NCBI GenBank assembly: GCA_964017065.1
Contig: OZ024784.1
Location: 12,939,152-13,003,151, forward strand
Reading direction: 5' to 3'
Source of the DNA: Haliclona indistincta
Lineage: Eukaryota > Porifera > Demospongiae > Haplosclerida > Chalinidae
Length of the DNA: 64,000 nt
Made by a program: the position numbers and the translations under genes. Below, one piece after another: positions 44,658 to 57,807 of this stretch. Position 1 is the first letter of the stretch, and the number at the start of each line of letters is the position of its first letter. The notes beneath the pieces are model-generated. The model saw only the letters and a list, made by a program, of their open reading frames with translations, was not told where the DNA came from and ran no database searches.

Positions 44658-47600
44658 CACACGCACACACTATAACTATGTCTGTCTTGTTGTATAGTAT
44701 GAAGTACGTGAGACAATCTTGAGAGCTTTCGACATCATCACCACAGTGGTCCCTCCATCACTACCTGCTGCGCTCACTGTGGGTACTGTGTACTCATTGA
44801 ACAGACTCCGCAAGCACCAGATATACTGCATCAGCCCAAAGCGGTCAGTGGTTTGTTTTCTATTGTTCTGTTTGTTAACTGAAGGCACTCTCGTCATCTT
44901 AGAATCAACATGTGCGGTAAAATCAAGCTAGTATGTTTTGACAAAACAGGCACACTGACTGAAGATAGCCTTGATTTATTGGGTGTTCTCCCCTGCTCAA
45001 CTCATGGGTCAGTCAGCAGTACCTTACCTTGTGTGTGTGCATGATAGTGTCTGCTGGTGTAGGTTCAGTCATATGACTGAAGACGCTTCTCTTCTTTCTC
45101 GTGGACCGCTCCTATATGCTATGGCTACCTGTCACTCTCTCACTCGTATTGATGGAGTACTATCAGGTGATCCCCTGGACTTGAAGATGTTTGCTGCGAC
45201 CAAATGGGTGAGCTCAATCCTTGAGTGGATATTTTCACAGTCTACTGTTGTTATCACAGACACTACATGAGCCTGGTGATGATAGCACTCGATATGACAC
45301 TCTTCTCACTACTGTGGTTAGACCACCTGAGACCTGTGCTGGGAGAGAGGACGAGGAAGATGATATGCAGCTAGGCATTCTGAAACAGTTCACCTTCTCT
45401 TCTGAGCTGCAGGTGTGATCTGATTGTTACTTAGTTGCTCTAGTTGCCATTGTAACTTGCCAGCGTATGAGTGTCATAGTACGAATACTACCGACCAAGG
45501 ACACTCGTCTGATGCATGTGTTTGTGAAGGGAGCTCCTGAGATGATCAAGAGACTAAGTATACCTTCCACAGGTTAGTATCAGATAGCTATCAGTCTGTT
45601 AAACACAGTCACTACCTATGTTGCTATTTAATTGTCTGGTTTTATTCTTAATAGTGCCTGATGATTTCTATGATGTGTTGGGGAAGATGACACAACATGG
45701 CTATCGAGTGTTAGCACTGGGTTATAGGAAACTACGAATGCCCTGGCATCATGCTGAGAAACTGGAAAGGTACGGTTTGGTAAATAGCTACCGTACTTCT
45801 AAAGATTCGGCGCCTCCTATTTTCGGCACCTTGTCGCTGAAAATTACTGCGTACTAAATCTCCAAATTTCGGCAAGCATTAATTTTTGGTTCTTCGTCAT
45901 AATAAGCCAACAGCCTGACGTGAAAAGTCCTGTACTTGATGGAAAAGAGCTGTAGACGCGTTCTCATTCAAAACACTTGCTCATTGCCACACCTCCAATT
46001 ATTCGACGCTTCTGGAACGAAATTATATATTTTGTGCCGAATTTTTAAAGAAGGGTATGTCATTATGCACCATCATTTTAGTAATCAAATATGCAGCTAT
46101 TGATTATTATTACATAGTACGTCATCTTTCACCAATCGGATTGCTCTATTCGAGGGCATTAATGACAGCGCGTAGTGTCTTCTATAGCAACAGACCGTTG
46201 CGTCTTTGCGAGTTTGAAAAATTCGCGATGTTATTGCGCTCACAGTGTTATGTGCGATGAACTATATAATAAGCCAGTTATTGTACTACACAACTCGGGC
46301 ATTAACCGACATAAATGACCATGGGAAAGTCGGTTGCCCTCGAACAGTCTCGGGCAACTCGACTTTCCCGCGGTCATTTATGCCCTCGCGTGAGGGCAAT
46401 GACTAATACTTAATGAATGATACTACTACTACTACTACTACTACTACTACAGGAGTGATGTTGAGCGTGATATCACCTTCTGTGGACTCCTTGTGATGGA
46501 AAATAAACTAAAACCTGAAACCACACCCACACTGAAGATATTACAAGATGCTAATATCAGGACCGTCATGATCACAGGTTAGTGTTGACTGGGTTAGTTG
46601 TGTATGTTTTACTCTTTCTTGTTAGGTGATAACCTGTTTACAGCGATTGCGGTATCCAGGATGTGCAATATGGTAGCCTCTGATCATCGTGTGATAGTGC
46701 TCAAGGCTTCCTATGGTGATCAGAGTGATGCTGCTCCTGCTATCAGCTACCATCTGCTAGAGGAGCAAGGAAACAACCAGTCCATGCTGTGTGCTAGCAC
46801 CACAGGAGATGGTGAGTGTGATAGTGTTGAGAGATGTGTGTGTGTGAGACAGTGTGGTGGTGAGGTATCACGGTGATGGTGATGGTGGTGATGGTGACAG
46901 ACATGTTTATTCTCTATCCTGCTAGAAGTGGTTATGAAGGAGTACTCAGATGGGGTCATCAACAATGGCAGTTCTAGTGAACTGTCTCTTAATTTAGAGA
47001 GGAAAGTGTACTTTCATCTTGCAGTGGATGGGAAGACCTTTGCTGCAATAATGGAGCACCACAAGGACCTCTTCCGAAAGGTTGTTTTATAATGGTCTAT
47101 TGTTGATGGAGTGTAATGGTCACTCTCTCCTCTCTATCTAGCTGCTAGCCAGTGGAACAGTGTTTGCTCGAATGTCACCAACTCAGAAAGCACAGCTAGT
47201 GACTGCCTTACAGGAGCAAGGGTAAGCGGCATGGTACTATCACCAGCTTATCTCACCATTCAACACCTGATAGTAATCTAGCTTTGTAATTCTCTTTCTC
47301 TCTTGTGGTACACAGCTATGGAGTAGCCATGTGTGGAGATGGTGCTAATGATTGCGGAGTGAGTGCTTGTTATGATGTGTCTATCTTATTGTCATGTTCT
47401 CTACTAAAGGCTCTCAAAGCTGCTCATGCCGGAGTATCACTGTCAGAGACTGAAGCAAGCATTGCCAGTCCATTCACTTCCAAGATACCCAATATCAGTT
47501 GTATGCCTAAAGTCATCAGGTTAGTTAGTGTACAAGATCTACTGTTGCGCGATCTCGCAGTTGTGCAGTTTAATCTTCATTATAGTGTATATGATAATGA

Positions 47601-49551
47601 GGGATTTATCAGTTGCACTATGAATGAGGATATCCGTAGTGGCATCACATGTTATACTTTAGCTTAACTGCTGCTATTTTGTATTGCTGTTTCTCTCCAA
47701 CCAAGGGAGGGTCGTGCTGCGCTCGTGACTAGTTTTGGTGTTTTCAAGTTCATGGCCCTGTACAGTCTCACCGAGTTCGCCACAGTTGCCATTCTTTATG
47801 CTGTGAGTGTTTCTCATTGAAATACAATTCTTATCCTAACTTGAATCTTTTCTGTTTTGCACAAACACTTGGAACACACATTCACTACTTCAGCTGGAGT
47901 CCAATCTTGGTGATTTTCAGTATTTGTACATTGATCTTATTCTGATAATGTCACTGGCTCTTGTCAGTAAGTCACTCCTTCAGTATTTACTTTCATTCTC
48001 TGTCTCGTCCTCTTACATTCTATGTTGCGGTTATGCTCATGCTGTTTGTTGTATTGCTAAGCAACCGTTGTAAAACGTTGTAAAATAGTTAAATAGTAAA
48101 AAGTATCAGTAAAATAGTATCAGTAAAATAGTATAATAGTAAAATAGTAAAATAGTATCAGTAAAACCTCCAGAGTATAATGATTATTTATTGCCCTCCT
48201 CTAGTGGGGTTGACCGGACCCTATGAGCATCTAACAAAGCGTCGTCCTCCTGGATCTCTGGTTGGGGCACAGGTCTTCCTGTCTCTGTTCACTCAGATTG
48301 GTCTCATGCTCATTTTTCAAATTGCTATCTTCTTTTACGTGAGAACTCCAGCATGGTGAGTACAATTACTATAGTCTCAGGATTAGATACTGTCACTTTA
48401 CTTCAGGTTCATACCATTACATCCTAACCAAGACTCTGATAATATTGTGTGCTATGAAAACACAGCATTGTTCACATGTTCTATTCATTTGTACGTTGGA
48501 CTAGCTATAGCGTTCAGCACTGCTGCTCCTTATAGGAAACCATTGTATACTAACTGTAAGCATTCACACTGTCTGCCTTCCCTTTTTCTCTTCTGCTCTC
48601 CTTCCTCTCTTATTTGCATTCTTCTCTCTTACTCGCACTCCTCTCTCCTTCATCTCTTACTCACGCTCCTCTCTCCTTCCTCTCTTACTCGCACTCTTCT
48701 CTCTTACTCGCACTCCTCTCTCCTTCATCTCTTACTCACGCTCCTCTCTCCTCTCTCCTTCCTCTCTTACTCACATTCATTTCTCCTTCCTCTCTTATTT
48801 GCACTCTTCTCTCTTACTCGCACTCTTCTCTCTTACTCGCACTCCTCTCTCCTTCATCTCTTACTCACATTCATTTCTCCTTCCTCTCTTACTCCACTCT
48901 CTTGTCCTCTCTTGCTCATACTCTTCTACACTCCTTTCTTTGCTCATCAGGGGCGTTTATGCTGGTGTTCGTTCTCCTCTCCATTTCTAACATTATCATT
49001 ACTGTCGCTCCATCTTCTTGGTGGCCCTGGGTGAGTTAGCTTTAATGAAATGCCGCTATACCTCTTACCCTTTATCTTACCCTCAGTATTGGAACATACT
49101 CAATCTGAAAACAATTCCTGATGTTCTCTTTCGAGTCTCACTAGTGGAAATAGCTGCCTTCGTCATTCTGTTAGCATACTTTCTGGAGGTCAGTTTAGCC
49201 GCTTTTGCATTCTCATGCACATTGTGTATTTGGTTGGTATGTGTGGTTCTCTAGTAGTGTTGATTTGTTTGACAGCAGTTTTATGTTGTCAGTATTCAAG
49301 ATGTACTCTTTTGGTTAAATACACATATTCAAATTGTCGTCAAATTGCTATAAATACATTACTATTTTTTGTCTCCACAGGGTTATATCTTCACTACCAA
49401 GACCGTGCAACAATTGCTGCGTATTATTCGTTGCAAGAAGAAGTATCGCAATCCGTACAAGTATCTGTTGTTGCAGATTGCTCAAGACCCTTACTGGCCT
49501 CCTCCACTGACACATGGAGTTGCTGCCCACTCTTATGCTGTGGGATTATAA
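42736..49551 (+). CDS. P5B-type transport ATPase (ATP13A2/3 group)
   Basis: Endolysosomal P-type ATPase; animal members export polyamines from lysosomes or late endosomes. It starts [15 protein letters not shown] and ends AAHSYAVGL stop. Motifs in order: an N-terminal membrane hairpin ([20 protein letters not shown]), actuator-domain TGES equivalent [13 protein letters not shown]4 [13 protein letters not shown] (the PP-x-LP form marks P5B rather than P5A, which has PPELP), phosphorylation site [11 protein letters not shown] (Asp codon 44940-44942), [11 protein letters not shown] hinge, and [20 protein letters not shown] split by an intron near 47360. The C-terminal TMs follow over several short exons. 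About 20 exons. Introns carry CA, TAC and CTCTTACTC-type repeats and a foldback hairpin. The paralogue (A2, A3, A4 or A5) cannot be told by eye. Confidence 0.93.
44618..44670. repeat. (CA)n microsatellite in P5B ATPase intron
   Basis: About 50 nt of CA repeats with a few CG steps, just upstream of a short intron end. Confidence 0.95.
46311..46381. repeat. Foldback hairpin inside a P5B ATPase intron
   Basis: Left arm 46311-46343 and right arm 46348-46381 are near-perfect inverted repeats (ATAAATGACC-x-GGGAAAGTCG-GTTGCCC) separated by only four or five bases. A second small palindrome, GCCCTCGCGTGAGGGC, follows at once. The surrounding 45770-46420 intron segment is non-coding and may be one inserted element. 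Confidence 0.8.
46421..46450 (+). repeat. (TAC)10 tract forming a splice acceptor
   Basis: Thirty nt of TAC repeats end directly in AG (46451-46452), followed by the P5B exon GAGTGATGTTGAGCG. No ordinary pyrimidine tract lies between. Confidence 0.9.
48066..48176. repeat. AGTAAAATAGT-type tandem repeats
   Basis: Imperfect tandem copies of AGTAAAATAGTATC and shorter forms in a P5B ATPase intron. Confidence 0.85.
48585..48945. repeat. Pyrimidine-rich minisatellite in P5B ATPase intron
   Basis: About 360 nt built from variants of CTCTTACTCGCACTCCTCTC and CTCCTTCATCTCTTACTCAC. Long frames across it are Leu/Ser-rich artefacts. The next exon starts soon after 48948. Confidence 0.9.
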
Positions 49552-49828
49552 TGCTGAACAATCATCGATTTATGTGCTGGCTTTGTTGTTTGCAAATAAT
49601 TATGTTTGTTATTTGTGCTTTGTAAGACACTCCATCTTACAATGTCAGCTGCAGTACTGTGCAGTTAAAACACTATACATGTACATGTATATCTTCTCTC
49701 TCTTACTTGTACCATAATACTTACTGCTATTGCACCATGCATATGATAGAAGGTGTGGTTCTGATAATCACCATGCGATGGCGTCACGTGCTGACTTCGC
49801 AATAGACGACTAGATTCGAGCTAGGGAC

Positions 49829-52800
49829 ATGCAGTGCTGTTCGTTATCGTCACCGTTCTTTTTATTATCAACTGCAGTGTTTCTGTATATTGGAGCTACT
49901 AATGCTAGCTCTACTCCACTGTACTTCTCGTTGATGGTGTCCAGTGCTGCTGGTCAGAACACGTCGGGAGTTGTACCATCAGTGGAACGAGTTCTGGAGG
50001 ACATCAACAGTGATCCCAATATCCTAGCTGCAGGATACAGCTTAAACTACACTAGAGTGCTGGACACGGAGGTATACATTGTCCAATCACCACTGTTTTA
50101 GTCTGATTATGACATTGTCACTCATAGTGCAACAGTACTAAAGCTCTACAGCTCTTTCAAGAGGAATTACAATCTAACAAGTCTATATTAGCTGTGATTG
50201 GGTGTGGATGCTCTTCTGCCACTGAACTGGTGGCTAGGAACTCATCAATACCAGTGGTGAGTGTCGCTATAGTAGTGATGCAGCAGTATGTAGCTGGTTT
50301 CAATAATGTCTCTTGAACTCTTGAACTGATAACAAACTATTAGATCAGACTGTACAAACTAGATAGAGTAATACAAAGATTCCCTGTGAGTGTATTGTGC
50401 AAGGTGTAGTGATGTGTGTTGCTGTTGACTATGCATATGCTGACTGGCTTGGGGATATGCAGAATGTTGTGAGTCTGTATAATGGTAACCAGCTCAGGCT
50501 AATGGTGTGTTATGTAGAATAATTGTAGCTTAGCTCACCAAGCAACTTAGCAGTAACAATATCACTGCCTCAAGTGCATAGCCTACACATACTCACATAC
50601 TCAATGCAAATGATCAAGATACTTAAAATCGCAATCAAAACATACACAATGGATTCAATGGTGTGCGTGAATGAACACACACATTATGCATGCCGTCTAC
50701 TTAATGAGTTGTGTTATTGGCTCTCACTATAGTACAAACAGTCAGAATATGGTGAAGGTTGATCAACTTGATAACTACATTGTGTGTGTGTCATATAGAT
50801 CTCCTATGCCAGTACATCAGTTGCTCTCAATGACAGATCAGTCTATCACAGCTTCGTCAGGACTATACCATCAGATGAGACACTGCCCACAGCTCTGAGT
50901 GCTGTGTTTAATCATCACGAGTGGGAAACTTTAGCAATAGCGGCTGAAGATGTGCAGCAGTTTAATCAGGTACAGAGTGTTCTTATTAGTAGATATGTTT
51001 GTTTAGTAGTACACACTATATGCATGCCTATGCATGCCTATATATAGTAACTGTATATACTGTTCAGTTGTTACGTTCTTTACTCAGCTTCTGTCGTTGA
51101 CTGAAGAGGAACTGCAGAGAATGAACATCACTGTTTCTAATGTATCGATCTTGAACGAAGATCTTGACATGCAGATTGACAACTTTCTGGTATGTGTTAC
51201 TGCTCTGTGATTATAAGAGTTAGTGTACATTACATGATCTCCCACTCATGCGAGTCACTTTGTGAATATCATTAGTACGTGCGTGTGACTACAATTTTCA
51301 TGCTCAACATTTTAGTGCAAGCTGGACAGGTGCTGTGTGTTTATAGTGCCCATCATAATTTAATGGTAGTAGTCCACCGGCAGTCATCACAGAAGTTGTT
51401 TTTGCTTCTAGTAGTCATTGTGTATTTGAAAAGTAATGCTTAAAATTCCACTTTAACTGAAACCATACCATATAAACTCATGCTTGATGTGCTAATCGTT
51501 GGTTTTCCTTATCACGAAGGAACACCTAGTTTAAAAATGTCTGGATACTTCAAAGTTTCAAATCACAAAGTGCTGTAGAACATAAAGCCTGTGTTGATGT
51601 AACTCTAGAACTAACTACAAAGTGCAATGTTATCTGCTAAAGCTAAAGAGAGCTATCAATGAGTCCACACAATGTCCCTTACACTATCAGCAATGTGTCT
51701 AATTTGCATGTGCTTGTTACATGTAGCAGTTCTGTTTTCAAATCCATTATAGCAAAATATTGATAACAGTAAGGACTTTAGGCATTCAATGAAGAAGGCT
51801 TTAGTTGATGTTTGTCATTCTATTATAGCTGACCCTGATTATAGACAGTATTTTGCATGGTTGATTTGTTGATAGCAGCTGAGCAAAATAAAAATTCCAT
51901 TCACTATCGAAAATTTGTAAATATCTGACTAATCCATAATCACAATCGATTCTGGTGTTGTTTCTATTTTTTTACAGAATTTGCAGCCACATATTCACTG
52001 TTTGTTTACCAGTCCAAGACTAACTGTATCATTCCTTTGCCAGGTTTGTTATAGATCATGCTTCTCTTTGTAAATGAGTTTGCTGACTGTTTGTAGGCTT
52101 ACACAACACGTCGCTACTACCCAAACTACTTGTGGATTGTTCCTGGTTGGTACAGTGAGAAATGGTGGACCGAGTTCTCAGATCACCTCAGCACTCTGAA
52201 CTGCACACTGCAACAGATAGAGCGGGTTCTCAATAGATCACTGACACTCTCACCCGTCCCTGGAGATCAAACAACTGCTTATATTAACCTCTTGAACACC
52301 TCAAGCTATGCAGCTGATGCTGTCAGAGCACTAGCTATGGCTATCAATGAGTCCATTAGTAACGATACATCAGAGATAGGCAATCTTATTGATAACCTGA
52401 GAATGCTGTCATTTAATGGTTCAACAGTGAGTGATTATCGTATCTGCTCAGAACAGTGTATTTTTACTATACTGTTGATTTAGGGAGAAGTTCAGTTTGA
52501 AGAAAACAGGTTTTCATCAGTTGTAATAGTTGAGCAGTATCGTTTTGAAGGTATTGTCAATGGTTGTTGAGTGTTTGTTCATTGTGTATCTTGTTTCAGA
52601 TGGTGATTTAGTAAGGATTCCTATTGCATTTGTTGACTCAATGGACAGGTTTTCTTTTCTTAACCTAGAAAATTCAACCACCACATGGCCATGTAAGGGC
52701 AGAATACTCATTGATTATTGTATGTATCAGGTTTGATTTCCTGTCATTGTGTTTTTCCAGATGGTATTCCACCTGATGGTACTCCCATTAAGATCATGAC

Positions 52801-54044
52801 CACACTGTTGCTTCCCATTGAAATCATTTCAATTATACTGCTGGTTTCAGGAATCCTGTTAGCATTTACTTGCTTCGTTTTTAATCTACTGTTCCGAAAG
52901 CGACTGTAAGTCAATAGCTATAACATACAGTGCAGTGTAGTGCTGTGTACACTATAGTATTGTAAAGCTGACGAGCCCTAATCTGAACTATGTGATGTGT
53001 GTTGGAGCAGTGGTAGAGATCAGTGCACTGGTGTTCTTTATTATATCTGCTCCAACTATGAATATACAACTGCTGTTCTCATTTATGTGTTCAGTAAGTT
53101 AAAATATGATAATATTAATCGTACTTACTGCTACTTCTGTACACAGTTATCCTATTTCTTGGCTAGTATTGGACATGACATTAGTTTTTGTTTAGCTTTA
53201 GTAAAAACTTTTAGAATTCATTTAATTTTCAGAAATCCATCGCCTGTACGGAAGGCAAGTCAAATATTCAAACTATGACAGGATGTTGTTGACATGTGCA
53301 TTCAATGATAGGTTCTTCAAGACTGGAAGTTATTTTTGGCAACTTGTTTATTGGTCAGTGTTGATCTGGTACTATTTTTGGCACTACTTGTCCCTGGATC
53401 AATCACAAGTGTTCCTCTGCCTGTCACTCGGGACTTGGAGACTCCAGAACGATTTGATGTATGAATGTACTGTCTAACAATACAATATCAATAGACACAA
53501 TCTGTCTGTTCTATAGGCTAGAGGTGTTTTGGAAATACCTTGCAGTCAACGGTGTGGACGTAATGCGTTTTTCTCAGTGTGGCTTGGATCATCCGTTGTG
53601 TACAAGTTCGTCCTGCATCTTTTTGCCATAGTGTTGGCATGTCGCATTCGCCATGTGGAAGTTGATGCTGTCAATGATTATAAGTACAATGTAGCTATCA
53701 TCTACATATCTTCTGTTCTCATTTCATTGCTTGTCGTCGTTCTTTTTGTATTCAACTCACTACTTAATATGCAGAATGCATCTGCAGCATCTATATCATT
53801 TTTAATTTTTATGGAGTGTATCACATTTTTAGGACTTACCTTCTTCCCCAAGGTGAGTATATTGACCATCAGTGCACGAGAAAACAGATTTCTACTCTTG
53901 AATGGTATTGTGTTTTTACAGATGGTGATGTTATATAAAGACCCTCAAGGAGAGCACATATTTGACAAGACACAATCCGGCTCTGTAACAAAGTCATTGA
54001 GGACTCAGTCAATGACACAATCAATGACTGTAATCAACATTTAA
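49829..54044 (+). CDS. GABA-B-like class C GPCR, copy 1
   Basis: Seven-TM receptor with an extracellular Venus-flytrap domain. A signal peptide (MQCCSLSSPFFLLSTAVFLY) is followed by LYFSLMVSSAAGQNTSG and SVERVLEDINSDPN, matching the first lobe of GABA-B receptors. Later exons give LAVIGCGCSSATELVA, ISYASTSVALNDRS, YLWIVPGWYSEKWWTEF and DAVRALAMAINES. TM1 is LLLPIEIISIILLVSGILLAF, and GHDISFCLALVKTFRI is the TM3 signature (LGH-x-SFC). TM4 starts VLQDWKLFLATCLLVSVDLV and TM5 has VDAVNDYKYNVAIIYIS (the ALNDSKY-like block of GABA-B). TM6 runs into the sequence ending FFPKV. The tail is short, without the coiled coil used for heterodimers. About 16 exons. The ligand cannot be inferred. The sister gene follows 164 bp after the stop. 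Confidence 0.9.
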
Positions 54045-54207
54045 ATTATTTATTTCAGTGTGGTGTGGTTTGGATTGTGTTCATCAAGTTAATTAATGAC
54101 GTTACTCTGCGTTTGTACATGTACACTGCACTGTCGCTCTACACCGTACACATGAGTATTTCCTGGCATCTCAGAATTTCCAGATGAGACATCGTGTTGA
54201 ATAAACT

Positions 54208-57200
54208 ATGGCTTTCAGCGCTATGTTACGAGTGCTTCTTTCAATAACGGTGGCGTATGCATGGTGTATTGATGTTCTGAATGCAGAGAAAACGCTGTAT
54301 TTCTCGTTGATGGTGTCTAGTGCTGCTGGTCAGAACACGTCAGGAGTTGTACCATCAGTGGAACGAGCTCTGGAGGACATCAACCGTGATCCCAATATCT
54401 TAGCTGCAGGATACAGTTTAAACTACACTAGAGTGCTGGACACGGAGGTAACTACTACCCTAGCTCTGTTGCTACAACAATAGATCATTGTTGCAGTGCA
54501 ACAGCATACCTAACCTTGACCTGACCCATGTATGCATGTGCATATAGTAACACTGACTGTACCTTAGCACGTAATACCCAATTCTTCTGTGTTTTGGTCT
54601 GCTGTGGCTCCAAAATTAGCAGCAGAAAACTTGTATACACAAACCATAAGCTAGGTTCTTCATTCAAGAGTACTAGGCTCTTTATTTTAATTTGGTTTAC
54701 TCATAGTGCAACAGTACCAAAGCTCTACAGCTCTTTCAAGAGGAACTACAATCTAACAAGTCTATATTAGCTGTGATTGGGTGTGGATGCTCTTCTGTCA
54801 CTGAACTGGTGGCTAGGACTAGGAACTCATCAATACCAGTGGTGAGTGTAGAGAGGTTGGATGTCTATGTTCCTCATTTCCACTTGTTCACACACTGGTT
54901 TTTAAGCTAGTTTTGTCCATATTAGGTAAAGGGTACATGTTAATATGACTTGATAATCTTGTATTCTTCCTGGTTACAAACCAGTGCAGCGTTATTAGGC
55001 GCTTAATCGAAAATTATAATTTATTTTTTGTACAGATTTCCTATGCTAGCACATCAGTGGTACTCACCAATAGGTCTGTGTATCCAAACGTATTCAGAAC
55101 TATTCCATCGGATGATTTGCTACCAGTAGCATTAGCCACAACAATGGACAATTTTAGCTGGAATGATCTAGCAATCATTACCAACACGGAAAGACAACAA
55201 TTTACTGAAGTAAGTACAGGTTGATATTTATTTTCATTAATTCTCTTGTAGCTGCAGTCTAGAATCGAGAATCAAGTTGATGTGTCAGTAGTGAAAACTT
55301 CATCATTAAGTAGTAATCAGCAAGAACTGTTTGTAAGTAATGATTTCTTGGCTTTGTAGGAATGTATTGCAATCTTTATTCTAGAGCTTGGTTCAGCACA
55401 TATATCTTCTTAACTTGGATCCTGAGAGTTCTCTACCTTTGCTCTGTCAGGTAAAAGTAAAGTTTGTGTGTGTGTGTGTGTGTGTTGTGTGTGTGAGTGT
55501 GTGTTATTATTAATTTTTGTGGAAATTATGCTCAATTAATGCTCAGGCTGCCAATATGAGCCGTCATTATCCCAACTACTTGTGGATTGTTCCTGGTTGG
55601 TACAGTGAGAAATGGTGGACCGAGTTCTCAGATCACCTCAGCACTCTGAACTGCACACTGCAACAGATAGAGCGGGTTCTCAATAGATCACTGACACTCT
55701 CACCCGTCCCTGGAGATCAAACAACTGCTGATATTAACCTCTTGAACACCTCAAGCTATGCAGCTGATGCTGTCAGAGCACTAGCTATGGCTACTATGAG
55801 TAATACTTTAAATAAAGGGAATTTGAGCAAACTGTCGTTTAATGGGACATCAGTAAGTTGTAACCATAACTAGATTCATTGAACATAGCTAAAATAATTC
55901 AAATATTGAGTGAAATCATGTGTCTAGCAATACATAATTTCCAGGGATCAGTATCATTTGACAATGGACTGAGATTGTCGTCTGCTGTACTGGTGCAGCA
56001 ATATCGAATAACTGGTATGATTATTGTGCATTATATTGAATAATTTTTTATGTCACAATCCATACGACAGATACAGGAGATGTTAGTATTGTACCCATTG
56101 CTACTGCTAACAATGATTCTTTCGTGTACATTGGTGTTGAAAATACAAGTAGTGTTTGGCCAGGTAGAACATGCAATACTTGATTTTCATAATAATAATT
56201 ATTTATCATTTTTATTTTAGATGGTATACCACCAGATGGAAGAGAATTACGTGAAATTGACATTCCAGTTCAATTGTTGATTCTGGATGCTATTTTAGTG
56301 TCAATTGGTGTGCCTTTAATTGCTGTGTGCTTTCTTTTCAATATCATATTCAGGAAAAGAAAGTAAGTGTGTAATGCATTCAAAATTACAATCAGAGATA
56401 ACACACATAGAATTGTTGATAATAATTATAGAGAGAGGTGTCTATCCTCTGGTCAGGGTTCATTAGTCCAGTGTACCGTACATCGTATTATTTTCGTAGA
56501 CAAATGATCTTGCCTTCACGAAAATTGGTGTTGCGAAAATTTCAGAATACATTGAGTTGGCTTTAGCTCTGGCGCTCAAACGCAAAATTTGTTTTGCGAA
56601 CTACGTTTATGCTTCGAAATATACAGGCTGCAAAAAATAATATGATCTATGGTATCAGTATTGTAATAAATCTTCTGTTGCCACTAATAAAATACTTGCA
56701 CATTCTGTAATACTCATTTGACATGCAGGATTGTAAGGTTGACAAGTCCAAACCTGAACTACATAATGCTGTTAGGTGCAACTATAGAACTCAGTTCAAT
56801 TCTATTTAGCGAAGTTCTAGCTGATGCCACAAAAGCACTTGCTTTTTTTTGTCCGGTAAGTGTGTCATTATCGTAAAGCCACAATCATGTGATGTTTTTT
56901 AATTCAGTTAAGACGACTTCTCATTAGTGTTGGACATGATATTTGTTTTTCCATTGCACTGGTAAAAGCTGGTCGAATCTTTTTTATCTTTCGTAGACCA
57001 TCACCAGATAAAAAGGTAAATACTACTTATTGCTGTAAACACAGATCTGTCATATCGTACTTTTGTAGCCACCGACAGATTGGAAACTCATTATTATCGC
57101 TGGAATTATTGTTGGAGTTGATGCTATCATGAATGTTTCATTGTTAATACCCAATATCATTACTGGAAGAATTACATTTACAGCAAGAGGAGACGCTCCT

Positions 57201-57807
57201 CCACAAATTGATGTATGCAATGTATTATGGTACATCTGCACCAATAATTCTTACTATCACACAGAGTAGAGGTGTTTTATTGGAGTTTCGCTATGCTACT
57301 TGCCCATCAACAACCTACTTCACTATTTTTGTTGCCCTAACTGCAGCATACAAGCTCGGTATGCATATTGTAGCGATGGTATTTGCCATTGCTTCTCGCA
57401 AGATCAAAGTGGATGCTCTAAATGATTACAAGTACACATCAGTCATAATCTATACTTCTACAGTGCTCATTATTTTGCTTCTGGTGGTTATCTTTGCTAG
57501 CAGAGTGCTACTAACACTTGTTGGTGTAGTCTCTGTGTTGATTTTCAGTGAAAGTATGGTGTTTGTTTCACTCACATACATCCCAAAGGTCAGTAGTAGA
57601 TCTGCTAGTAACGTGTTGCTGTCTTTATCATATCATTTGCAGATGGTCGCTCTTTACAAAGACCCGAAGGGTGAATTTGTTTTTGCAGACAAGGAAACAA
57701 GAAGTACAAGAAGTATAAGAGCGGCAAGCGTTTCTAGTGAAAGGCATCTTACAGTTGGTACTTTAAGTAACAGAGCTTCACCTGCTAATGTGTTAGAAAA
57801 ATCATAA
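54208..57807 (+). CDS. GABA-B-like class C GPCR, copy 2
   Basis: Tandem duplicate of the upstream receptor with the same exon plan. It starts MAFSAMLRVLLSITVAYAWC (signal peptide). The flytrap domain repeats LYFSLMVSSAAGQNTSG, then ISYASTSVVLTNRSVYPN and YLWIVPGWYSEKWWTEF. TM1 is LLILDAILVSIGVPLIAVCF, TM3 is GHDICFSIALVKAGRI, TM4 follows PPTDWKLIIIAGIIVGVDAI, TM5 has VDALNDYKYTSVIIYTS, and the seventh helix ends near MVALYKDPKGE. The tail is Ser/Arg-rich and ends NVLEKS. Some exons are almost identical in DNA to copy 1, while the TM part has diverged strongly (see findings). An inverted-repeat element sits in the intron at 56474-56654. Confidence 0.9.
56474..56654. mobile_element. Inverted-repeat element in GABA-B-like copy 2 intron
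   Basis: 181 bp with imperfect terminal inverted repeats TACCGTACATCGTATTATTT (left) and TACCATAGATCATATTATTT (right, reverse complement). Inner sequence is rich in TTTCG/CGAAA. Absent from copy 1, so it was inserted after the gene duplication or lost from the other copy. Confidence 0.65.

Noticed and set aside
48447..49034. Leu/Ser-rich frames of up to 195 codons in the P5B ATPase region
   Set aside because: Apart from a short real exon at the left, they are readings of the CTCTTACTC minisatellite.
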